Source: Sphingopyxis sp. (GTDB lineage: Bacteria > Pseudomonadota > Alphaproteobacteria > Sphingomonadales > Sphingomonadaceae). Taken from it: 64,000 nucleotides of DNA. Location: the NCBI RefSeq assembly GCF_016793825.1, contig NZ_JAEULM010000044.1, forward strand, positions 186,001-250,000. The letters run 5' to 3'. Under the pieces are notes generated by a model. The model did no database searches and was not told where the DNA came from. It saw nothing but the letters and a program-made list of their open reading frames with translations. The translations under genes and the position numbers were made by a program. Below, one piece after another: positions 34,178 to 42,068 of this stretch. Each line of letters opens with the position of its first letter. Position 1 is the stretch's first letter.

Positions 34178-35704
34178 TTAATAGGTCCGCCCGATAAGCA
34201 CGCGCTCGACTGCAGGCTCGCCGGTGAAGAAGCACGCGCCGTCCGCCGGCGCGGCGTCAAGGGGCGTGTTGCGCATCGTCAGCTTGAGCGCCTTCAGCTT
34301 CTCGACGATCCCGTCGAGCGCGGCGCCGGTCGGACGCGCCCATTGCACCTCGACCCAACCGACAAACTTGTCGTCGCCGCCGAAATGCGCCGCGAGGTCG
34401 GTGACGTCGTGGCGGATGTTCGAATGCAGCCGCTCCTTCGCCTCGGCGTGGAGGCTCGCCTGAATCTCTTCCAGCATGGCCACCGCGCCCGCGACGAACT
34501 CGCTCTTTGCAACAAAGGCCGTGTTGAGCTTGCCGCTCTCCTGATACAGCCGGTCGCGGCGGATCACCGCGACATTGCCGCCGGCGACGTCGCGCGGGCC
34601 GATCTCGAGAATGATCGGCGCGCCTTTCTTGACCCAGCCCCAGCGCTTGGTCTGCGCCTTGTTGGCGGTGGCGTCGAGCAGCACACGCACGGGTTCGCGG
34701 AAGGCATCGAGCGCCTTCAGTTTCGTTTCCAGATCGCGGCAATAATCGAGGATTGCGACGTCCTCGTCATTGTCGCGGAGCATCGGCACGATGACGATCT
34801 GGTGCGGCGCGATGCGCGGGGGGCAGCGCAGCCCATCGTCGTCGCCGTGCGTCATGATGACGCCGCCAATCATGCGCGTCGACGTGCCCCAGCTCGTCGT
34901 ATGGCAAAGGCTGTGGCCGCCATCCTTGTCCTGATACCGGATGTTCGCCGCTTCGGCGAAGCCGGTACCGAGATAGTGCGACGTGCCGGCCTGCAAGGCC
35001 TTGCCGTCCTGCATCATCGCCTCGATCGAATAGGTCGCGACGGCGCCGGGGAAGCGCTCATTCTCGGGTTTCTCACCCGCTATCACCGGCATCGCGAGGA
35101 CGTCCTCCGCGAAGGCCCGGTACATTTCGAGCGCGCGCAGCGTCTCGGCCATCGCGTCATCCTTGTCGGCGTGCGCAGTATGGCCTTCCTGCCAAAGAAA
35201 TTCGCTCGTGCGCAGGAACATGCGCGTGCGCATCTCCCAGCGCACGACATTCGCCCACTGGTTGACCTTCAGCGGCAGGTCGCGCCAGCTTTGGACCCAT
35301 CGACTCATCGCCGAACCGATGACCGTCTCCGACGTCGGGCGGACGATCAGCGGTTCCTCCAGCTTCGCCTCGGGATCGGGAACCAGCTTGCCCTTGCCAT
35401 CCGCGATCAGCCGATGATGCGTGACGACCGCCATTTCCTTCGCAAAACCATCGACATGGTCTGCCTCCTTCTCAAAGAAGCTCAAAGGGATGAACAGCGG
35501 AAAATAGGCGTTCTGAACCCCGGCGTCCTTGATCGCGGCGTCCATGACCTTCTGGATCCGCTCCCAGATGCCATAGCCCCACGGCTTGATCACCATGCAG
35601 CCGCGAACCCCCGATTCCTCGGCGAGGTCGGCCTCGGCAATGACATCCTGATACCAGGCCGCGAAATCGGCCTGACGGGTTACGCTGAGCGCATGCTTGA
35701 TCAT
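34178..35704 (-). CDS. proS: Prolyl-tRNA synthetase, archaeal/eukaryotic-type (type 3)
   Basis: Class II synthetase charging tRNA-Pro. 508 residues with motif 2 (WANVVRWEMRTRMFLRTSEFLWQEGHTAH) and motif 3-like GGVIMTHGDDDGLRCPPRIAP, an anticodon-binding domain and a C-terminal extension ending in IGRTY. A terminal Tyr and the absence of an inserted editing domain mark the archaeal/eukaryotic-like group rather than the E. coli-like form. The C-terminal domain, which holds a four-Cys zinc site in many members, keeps only one Cys (GACFFTGEP). AGGACAG precedes the ATG. It is directly followed by rnr and preceded by phaR, all on the reverse strand. Confidence 0.95.
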   Translation of the reverse strand: MIKHALSVTRQADFAAWYQDVIAEADLAEESGVRGCMVIKPWGYGIWERIQKVMDAAIKDAGVQNAYFPLFIPLSFFEKEADHVDGFAKEMAVVTHHRLIADGKGKLVPDPEAKLEEPLIVRPTSETVIGSAMSRWVQSWRDLPLKVNQWANVVRWEMRTRMFLRTSEFLWQEGHTAHADKDDAMAETLRALEMYRAFAEDVLAMPVIAGEKPENERFPGAVATYSIEAMMQDGKALQAGTSHYLGTGFAEAANIRYQDKDGGHSLCHTTSWGTSTRMIGGVIMTHGDDDGLRCPPRIAPHQIVIVPMLRDNDEDVAILDYCRDLETKLKALDAFREPVRVLLDATANKAQTKRWGWVKKGAPIILEIGPRDVAGGNVAVIRRDRLYQESGKLNTAFVAKSEFVAGAVAMLEEIQASLHAEAKERLHSNIRHDVTDLAAHFGGDDKFVGWVEVQWARPTGAALDGIVEKLKALKLTMRNTPLDAAPADGACFFTGEPAVERVLIGRTY

Positions 35705-35748
35705 CTGTCCTGTTTCTGTCTGTGGCGCCCGTCAAAGAGCGCCGTCGT

Positions 35749-36285
35749 TCATTTGCGGGCGAGCGCGGCCTTGAGCTCCGCGATTTCGGCCTTCAGAGCG
35801 GCGATTTCGGCGTCTTTGGCCTTTGCCGATCCGGCGCCTGGAATGAAGGCTCCAGCCGCCTGCTGGAACATTTCGAGATTGCGGCGCGTGATTTCGGCCA
35901 GCGGGTTCGCTCCCAGTGCGCCTTCCAGCGCGGAGCGGACATCCTGCTGATTCTTGCGGAAAGCGGTCATCGACGCTTCCAGATATTGCGGCACCATCGA
36001 TTGCATCTTGTCGCCGTACAGGCCAATCAGGTGGCGCAGAAAATTGACCGGAAGCAGCGTTTCGCCCTTCGTTTCGGTGTCCATGATGATCTGCGTCAGG
36101 ACATTGTGCGTGATATCCTCTCCGCTTTTCGCATCGACCACGCGAAAATCGCGTCCGTCGCGCACCATCGCACCCAAATCGTCCAGCGTGATGTAGCAGC
36201 TCCGCTCGGTGTCGTAGAGCCGCCGGTTCGCGTACTTCTTGATGGTAACGACATCGCCGTCCGCTGCCGTTTTCGACTTGGCCAT
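35749..36285 (-). CDS. phaR: Polyhydroxyalkanoate synthesis repressor PhaR
   Basis: 178-residue regulator. IKKYANRRLYDTERSCYITLDDLG is the PHB_acc_N DNA-binding domain, RDFRVVDAKSGEDITHNVLTQIIMDTE ends it, LLPVNFLRHLIGLYGDKMQ opens the PHB/polymer-binding domain and the C-terminus is an Ala/Lys/Glu coiled coil. PhaR binds PHA granules and represses phasin genes; when polymer is available it leaves DNA. Phasin and PHA synthase genes are not in the window. GGAGC precedes the ATG. Confidence 0.93.
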   Translation of the reverse strand: MAKSKTAADGDVVTIKKYANRRLYDTERSCYITLDDLGAMVRDGRDFRVVDAKSGEDITHNVLTQIIMDTETKGETLLPVNFLRHLIGLYGDKMQSMVPQYLEASMTAFRKNQQDVRSALEGALGANPLAEITRRNLEMFQQAAGAFIPGAGSAKAKDAEIAALKAEIAELKAALARK

Positions 36286-36783
36286 GCTATTCGCTGCTCC
36301 TCATTGCCCAACAATGGCCACGATCGGGGCCATCCGGATGCGATTTCTGCAAGGTTCAGGCCTTAGCACCAATTATTGACGCACCGCAACAAGCCCACCG
36401 GGCCGCGCCGTTCGATTCGGGAACCACCGCAAACAATTTGCGGCGTGATGATGACAATCGGCGTGCCCCGACGAAATCGGAACGATGGCACGATCGCAAT
36501 GGGTGAAAGTAATTTAGTTTCACGTGCAACCTAAAATAGGACATGATCGGACGAGCTTTTGGCCGCAAAAACATGGTCATGTCGCGTCGCAACAAACTTG
36601 TTGCGCCGCGCGCATCTTCGGCATGGCCGCCATCTGTTGCAGAATTGCAACAACAACGCCTCTCCGCGCGTCCTCACGCTCGAAAAATTCAGGTCGGGGC
36701 TTGTGCCCGTCCCATTTTCGGTCTTTTTTAACCCGATCCGTTCCATCATATTTTTTTTGAACGGCTAAACCGGGGAGTTATCC
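36286..36783. promoter_or_regulatory. 498-bp non-coding leader with five inverted repeats upstream of the large TonB receptor
   Basis: No gene is supported here. Perfect dyads occur at 36427-36443 (CCGCAAA-CAA-TTTGCGG), 36503-36523 (GTGAAA...TTTCAC), 36588-36605 (CGCAACAA-AC-TTGTTGCG), 36636-36651 (GTTGCA-GAAT-TGCAAC) and 36738-36764 (CCGTTC...GAACGG with an AT-rich loop). GCAACAA also recurs at 36386, 36589 and 36647 and inverted at 36598. The last part is unusually T-rich, and GGGGAG precedes the start codon by seven bases. It probably contains the promoter and a structured 5' leader; a small RNA is possible but unproven. Confidence 0.55.
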
Positions 36784-39700
36784 ATGAAGAAGTCGCACCT
36801 GTTTGTGGGTGCTGCTGCATTTGCAGTAGCTATGTCCGTGAGCCAGCCTGTGTTTGCGCAGGCTGCTGCGGATTGCGCAGATACCGATAGCAATGGCGTT
36901 TGCGATTCCGAAGAATCGACCGCCATCGTTGTCACGGGTTCGCGCATCGCGCGTCCGGATTTTGAATCGACCGTCCCGGTCGTTTCGATCACGGGTGCGG
37001 AACTGGCCCAGCAGGGTGGCGTTTCGATCGGCGACGCATTGAACGACCTTCCTTCGCTGCGCTCAACCTTCAGCCAGGCGAACTCGACTCGCTTCCTCGG
37101 CACAGCCGGTCTCAACCTGCTTGACCTTCGCGGCTTGGGAACCCAGCGCACGCTGGTTCTCGTCAACGGCCGTCGCCACGTCGGTTCCGACATTCTGGTC
37201 AACGCCGTCTCGCCGGACGTCAACACCTTCCCGACCGACCTGATCGAACGTGTCGACGTCGTCACCGGTGGTAACTCGGCGGTCTATGGCTCGGACGCCA
37301 TTGCGGGCGTCGTGAACTTCATCCTCAAGGACGACTTCGAGGGTATTCAGCTTCACGGCCAAGGCGCCATCACGCCGCATGGCGATGCCGGGTCCTATTA
37401 CCTGTCGGGCCTGGTCGGCACGAACTTCGCCGACGGCCGCGGTAACGTCGCACTCAATGTCGAATATGCGCGTCAGAACATCCTTTATGCATCCGATCGC
37501 GCCTATTACAGCCAGAACAACGGTTTTGTCGGGGTCGACACCGAAGCGTTCGACAGCAATGTCGTGAACGGTTCGGATGGCATTCCCGACAACCGCATCT
37601 TCCGCGACATCCGCTCGGCGACGATCAACTCGGGCGGTCTGCTCGCCTTCGCAAGTCCCACCGGTGCTTGCGGCCGTGACTCGATCACGCAGGCAGGCGT
37701 TGTCGGCCGGCCGTTCACTTGTAACTTCATCTTCCTTCCCGATGGCACGCTCGTCCCGCAGACCGGGACCCGCGTCGGCCTGTCGTCGCTCACGGCCACC
37801 AATACCGCGACCACGACGCCCGGCGGCGTGTTCATCGGCGGTAACGGCAATACGCGCCGCGAAGGGGACCTCATCCAGCTTCAGCCGCAGCTTAGCCGCT
37901 ATTCGGCAAACGTGATCGGCCACTTCGAGGTTTCGCCTGCATTCGTGCCGTTCGTCGAAGCGAAATATGTTCGCACCGAAGTTTTCGGTCAGGGCGGTTC
38001 GGGCCCGGCCTTCGTGACCGGCAGCACTGTTGACGGCTTCTACGAACGCCCGCGTTTCGACAACCCGTTCCTGACGGATCAGGCGCGCGGCGTCATTCAG
38101 GCCGCTCGGGCGGCATCGGGCCTCCCTGCGGCAACGGGCGCGACGCGCCTGATCCTGCGCAAGAACTTCACCGAGCTCGGTTCGCGTGCGGAGGAATCGG
38201 TTCGTGAGACCTATCGCATCGTCGCCGGTTTCCGTGGTGAGCTTTCGGATAACCTGAATTATGAAGTTTCGGCCAACTATGGCGAATTCAAGGAACGCAC
38301 GAAGATCCAGGGCAACCTGAACGTTCAGCGCTTCCTGCTCGGCATGGACGCCGTTCGTGATCCCGTCAGCGGCAACATCGTCTGCGGATCCAAGCTCGAT
38401 CCCACCCGTGCCTATGACGACTTTGCCGGCAACGCCGCCAACCTGACGGCCGACATCGCCGCCTGCGTGCCGATCAATCCCTTCGGCGAGCAGATTTCGA
38501 ACGAAGCAAAGGCTTACGTCCTGCAGGACACGACCGTTCATGCCGGCATCAAGCAGTTTGACCTCACCGCGTCGCTCTCTGGCGATACGGGCGCCTTCTT
38601 CAACCTGCCTGGCGGTCCGGTCGGCTTTGCGGTCGGCGGCGAATATCGTCGTGAGCGCGTGAGCTACGAACAGGATCCGTTGGTCCGTAACGGCTACACT
38701 TTCTATAATGCAATCGGCGATTTCGTCGCTCCCGCATTTGAAGTGAAGGAAGCTTTCGCCGAAGTCCGCTTGCCGCTCCTGAAGGACTCGCCCTTTGCGG
38801 AAGAGCTGACGGTCAGCGCTGCTGGCCGCGTTTCGGACTACAAGGGTTCGGCAGGTACGACCTGGGCGTACAATGTCGGTATCGATTATGCTCCGATCCC
38901 CGACATTCGCTTCCGCGCGACATATGCTCGTGCGGTGCGCGCTCCGAACCTGAGCGACCTTTACTTCCCTGCCTCGCAGAACTTCGCACCGGGTTTCATC
39001 GATCCTTGCTCGCTGAACAACATCAAGAACGGTTCGGCGACACGTGAAGCAAACTGCCGAGCAGCGGGTGTTCCGACCAACTTCAACTACATCTACTCGC
39101 AGTCGCTGGAAACGCTCTCGGGCGGCAACATCGCTGCGGGCGGTTCGGGTCTGAAGTCGGAAAAGTCGGACTCCTATACCGTTGGCGGCGTTTTCCAGCC
39201 GAGCTTCGTCCCCGGGTTGTCGCTGTCGGTCGACTACTACAACATCAAGGTGAACAACGTCATCACGTCGCCGGGTGCGCAAAGCATCGTCGACACGTGC
39301 TACGATTCACCGACGACGGACAACCAGTTCTGCCAGCTGTTCGAGCGTGATTTCAACGATGCGACCGATCCGGGCCGTATCGTCGAAGGCAGCCTCGTCG
39401 ACTCGCCGTTGAACTATGCGGCGCTGAAGGTTCGCGGCATCGATACGCAGATCGCCTATCGTCACAGCTTCGGTGAAGATGTTTCGATCGGCGCGAAGCT
39501 CGTGTATACCCACGTTCTTGAAAACACGTCGTTCCTCGACCTCACCCAGCCGGGTTATGGCGATACGGCGCTCGACGAACTGGGCGACCCGCGCGATGCG
39601 TTCAACTTTGACCTCGACATCAACGCGGGCAAGGTTTTCGTGAACTATGGTCTGCGTTTCCTCAGCCACCAGCTGGTCGGCACCTATGAGGCGGTCAACT

Positions 39701-39939
39701 CGTTCCAGGGTCGCGACCCTGAAAACGCCGACACCTCGTCGCCGATCTATTATCCGTCGGTCGTCTACATGGACATCCGCTTCGGACTGAACATCGACAA
39801 GAACTCGAACTTCTACCTTGGCATCGACAACTTCACCGACAAGAAGCCGCCGCTCGGCACGACGGCCATCGGTGCGGGTTCGGCGATCTTCGACAACATC
39901 GGTCGTCGCCTTTATGCCGGTGTGAACTACAAGTTCTAA
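36784..39939 (+). CDS. Large TonB-dependent receptor
   Basis: 1051-residue outer-membrane receptor with a signal peptide (cleavage near VFAQA), a TonB box-like segment (TAIVVTGSRI), a plug (LNDLPSLRSTFSQ, LLDLRGLGTQRTLVLVNGRRHVGSD, VDVVTGGNSAVYGSDAIAGVVNFILK) and a long barrel ending in GRRLYAGVNYKF with the terminal Phe. The class with ALNDLP and NLLDLRGLG is typical of sphingomonad and xanthomonad receptors for peptides, oligosaccharides or other polymers. Codons are enriched in T/C-ending optimal forms compared with neighbours, suggesting high expression. It stands alone with a strong terminator after it; the ligand is unknown. Confidence 0.94.
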   Translation: MKKSHLFVGAAAFAVAMSVSQPVFAQAAADCADTDSNGVCDSEESTAIVVTGSRIARPDFESTVPVVSITGAELAQQGGVSIGDALNDLPSLRSTFSQANSTRFLGTAGLNLLDLRGLGTQRTLVLVNGRRHVGSDILVNAVSPDVNTFPTDLIERVDVVTGGNSAVYGSDAIAGVVNFILKDDFEGIQLHGQGAITPHGDAGSYYLSGLVGTNFADGRGNVALNVEYARQNILYASDRAYYSQNNGFVGVDTEAFDSNVVNGSDGIPDNRIFRDIRSATINSGGLLAFASPTGACGRDSITQAGVVGRPFTCNFIFLPDGTLVPQTGTRVGLSSLTATNTATTTPGGVFIGGNGNTRREGDLIQLQPQLSRYSANVIGHFEVSPAFVPFVEAKYVRTEVFGQGGSGPAFVTGSTVDGFYERPRFDNPFLTDQARGVIQAARAASGLPAATGATRLILRKNFTELGSRAEESVRETYRIVAGFRGELSDNLNYEVSANYGEFKERTKIQGNLNVQRFLLGMDAVRDPVSGNIVCGSKLDPTRAYDDFAGNAANLTADIAACVPINPFGEQISNEAKAYVLQDTTVHAGIKQFDLTASLSGDTGAFFNLPGGPVGFAVGGEYRRERVSYEQDPLVRNGYTFYNAIGDFVAPAFEVKEAFAEVRLPLLKDSPFAEELTVSAAGRVSDYKGSAGTTWAYNVGIDYAPIPDIRFRATYARAVRAPNLSDLYFPASQNFAPGFIDPCSLNNIKNGSATREANCRAAGVPTNFNYIYSQSLETLSGGNIAAGGSGLKSEKSDSYTVGGVFQPSFVPGLSLSVDYYNIKVNNVITSPGAQSIVDTCYDSPTTDNQFCQLFERDFNDATDPGRIVEGSLVDSPLNYAALKVRGIDTQIAYRHSFGEDVSIGAKLVYTHVLENTSFLDLTQPGYGDTALDELGDPRDAFNFDLDINAGKVFVNYGLRFLSHQLVGTYEAVNSFQGRDPENADTSSPIYYPSVVYMDIRFGLNIDKNSNFYLGIDNFTDKKPPLGTTAIGAGSAIFDNIGRRLYAGVNYKF

Positions 39940-39962
39940 TTCAGATAAGAATAGTGACTTTT

Positions 39963-39993
39963 AAGGGCTGGCGATTTCGCCAGCCCTTTTTTT
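39963..39993 (+). terminator. Rho-independent terminator after the large TonB receptor
   Basis: AAGGGCTGGC (39963-39972) pairs with GCCAGCCCTT (39979-39988) around a GATTTC loop, followed by a run of seven T. It is 24 bp after the stop codon, the clearest intrinsic terminator in the window. Confidence 0.93.
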
Positions 39994-40052
39994 ATGCGAT
40001 ACATTATGCATGTCCTCGTTGCCCCCCCCAAGAAGCGAAACCAGGGACGCCG

Positions 40053-40988
40053 ATGCGACCCAAGCACATTGAACAAGCGATCCAGTTGACGGAGCACGCC
40101 GCTCAGCAAGGCGATGCATCTGCTCTCATGCAACTCGCCGTTTGGCGATTGGTCGGACAGCCGCTCGAACGGGATCTTCCGGGAGCGCGGATGCTGCTCC
40201 GACAGGCGGTACAGATCGGTCACGTCGACGCCGCGCTGATGGAGATCGCGTTGACTGCCAACGGAAGCGGAGGCTCCGCCAACTGGGGATCGGCGCGCAG
40301 CTTGCTCGATGTCGCGGCGCAGAATGACCCCATCGCCGCGCACCAGCGCGATTTGATCGAAGCAATGAACATCGACGCCGAGGGGAGACCGCTTGCCCTT
40401 CCCACAGCCCGTCAATTACGCGATGCGCCTCATGTCGAAGTAATCCCTCAATTCGTCACGCGCGACGAATGTCATCATCTTGCCAGCGTTTCCGCCCCAA
40501 GCCTGGTTCCGTCCGTGATAATTGATCCATCCACCGGCAAATCCCGACCACATCCGATCCGCACCTCCGACGGCATGGTGATCGGTCCGGCCCAGGAAGA
40601 TTTGGTCGTCAGAGCGATCAACGCCCGCATAGCGGCGCTAAGCAAGACGCCTGTCGATAACGGCGAACCACTGGCCGTTCTCCGCTACAATCCCGGACAG
40701 GAATATAAATTGCATTCCGACGCGCTTCCGGACGCAAGCAATCAACGGTCACATACCGTGATTCTCTATCTGAACGAGGGTTTCCCTGGCGGCGAAACGG
40801 AGTTTCCGGCGATTGGCTTGCGCGTGCGGCCAGAGGCCGGAATGGCGCTTTTGTTCACCAATCTTCGAGAAGATGGATCGCCGGACCCGCTCGCCCGCCA
40901 CGCCGGCCTGCCAATTGCGCAGGGTTCTAAATGGATCGCAACCCGCTGGATTCGTCAGCGACACTATGATCCATGGAATTCTGGCTAA
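40053..40988 (+). CDS. 2OG-Fe(II) oxygenase (prolyl 4-hydroxylase type) with helical N-terminal region
   Basis: 311 residues. The N-terminal half is helical with Sel1-like features (AAQQGDASALMQLAVWRLVG, GARMLLRQAVQIGHVDAA, WGSARSLLDVAAQNDPIAAHQ). The C-terminal half is a P4Hc-type dioxygenase with the iron ligands H and D in YKLHSDALPD and the second His in LARHAGLPI, and a Lys or Arg in KWIATRWIRQ for 2-oxoglutarate. The ATG at 40053 is chosen since an upstream in-frame start at 39954 would run through the terminator hairpin. It lies directly after the receptor's terminator. The target of hydroxylation is unknown. Confidence 0.83.
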   Translation: MRPKHIEQAIQLTEHAAQQGDASALMQLAVWRLVGQPLERDLPGARMLLRQAVQIGHVDAALMEIALTANGSGGSANWGSARSLLDVAAQNDPIAAHQRDLIEAMNIDAEGRPLALPTARQLRDAPHVEVIPQFVTRDECHHLASVSAPSLVPSVIIDPSTGKSRPHPIRTSDGMVIGPAQEDLVVRAINARIAALSKTPVDNGEPLAVLRYNPGQEYKLHSDALPDASNQRSHTVILYLNEGFPGGETEFPAIGLRVRPEAGMALLFTNLREDGSPDPLARHAGLPIAQGSKWIATRWIRQRHYDPWNSG

Positions 40989-42028
40989 ACCCAGCAGCGC
41001 TCGAATCTCGCGCCCAGCCCGGTCAGCAATTCATATTGCGACAGGCCGCTTCGCGCTGCTGCCTCGGGCAAATCATAGTCGATCGCTATCCAGTCGCCCT
41101 CGACCAGTCCCTCGGCCTCGTTCGCGTCGAAGGCGACGAGATCCATCGATACGCGGCCGATCAGCGGCAACGAGCGCGCCTGCCAGAACGCGCCGCCCGA
41201 TCCGGCATGACAGCGCAGATACCCGTCGGCATAGCCCAGGTTCGCGATCGCGACGCGCGTGTCGCACGATGCGGTCCAGATCGCGCCATACCCCACGGTC
41301 TCGCCCGCGGGGACGCTTCGCACCTGCAGCACCCGCGCTTCGGGAAAGGCCACCTGTCGGATCGCCCCGCGCGCCTCGGCGCGCGGTATGCCTCCGTAAA
41401 GCGCGATGCCGGGTCGCGTCAGATCAAAGCCGTAATCGGCGCCAAGGCAAATCCCGGCGCTATTGGCGAGACTGTATCGCCGCGCCGGAATCCTGTCGCG
41501 CACCGTGCGGAACGCCGCGAGCTGCCGCGCATTTTGCGCGCTGTCCTCATCGGCCGACGCCAGATGGCTGAGCAGCGTGTCGATCCTGAGCCCGTCGAGC
41601 GCGCCGCCCATGGCCTCCTCGATACGAAGCCCCAACCGGTTCATGCCGGTATCGATCATGATATCGCACGCCCGACCCTCGCCGCCCGCGCGCCAGCGTG
41701 CGACCTGATCGAGACTGTTGAGGACCGGACGCACGGGAAGCGTCTTCGCCGCGACCATGTCGCTGTCGCCAACGCCGTGCAGGACCGAGAGCGATACGTC
41801 GCCCGCCAGCGGCATCAGTGCCGCAGCCTCGACCCAGGTCGAGACGAAGAAATCGCGGCAGCCGGCGGCGACAAGATGCTTCATCACGCCCCGCGCGCCG
41901 AGGCCGTAGCCATCGGCCTTGATCGCCGCGCCGCACGCCGCCCCGCTCTGCTCCGCAAGCCAGCGCCAGTTGGATACCAGCGCGGCGGAATCGATGCGAA
42001 GGCGGTGCGGCGAAGCGATGTCGATCAT
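40985..42028 (-). CDS. alr: Alanine racemase
   Basis: PLP enzyme converting L-Ala to D-Ala for peptidoglycan. 347 residues with the cofactor Lys in AAIKADGYGLG near residue 40 and the catalytic Tyr in ETVGYGAIW, plus MIDTGMNRLGL and IGRVSMDLVAFD. It starts at 42028 with a purine-rich upstream site. Its stop codon overlaps that of the convergent oxygenase by 4 bp (CTAA). It lacks its frequent neighbour dnaB here. Confidence 0.94.
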   Translation of the reverse strand: MIDIASPHRLRIDSAALVSNWRWLAEQSGAACGAAIKADGYGLGARGVMKHLVAAGCRDFFVSTWVEAAALMPLAGDVSLSVLHGVGDSDMVAAKTLPVRPVLNSLDQVARWRAGGEGRACDIMIDTGMNRLGLRIEEAMGGALDGLRIDTLLSHLASADEDSAQNARQLAAFRTVRDRIPARRYSLANSAGICLGADYGFDLTRPGIALYGGIPRAEARGAIRQVAFPEARVLQVRSVPAGETVGYGAIWTASCDTRVAIANLGYADGYLRCHAGSGGAFWQARSLPLIGRVSMDLVAFDANEAEGLVEGDWIAIDYDLPEAAARSGLSQYELLTGLGARFERCWV

Positions 42029-42068
42029 GCTCCGCCCCTAGACCGCTTTCCCGGCAGCGCCAATGAGG

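Noticed and set aside
37063..39282. 739-codon antisense frame within the large TonB receptor
   Set aside because: It is an Arg-rich shadow of a receptor with complete plug and barrel signatures.
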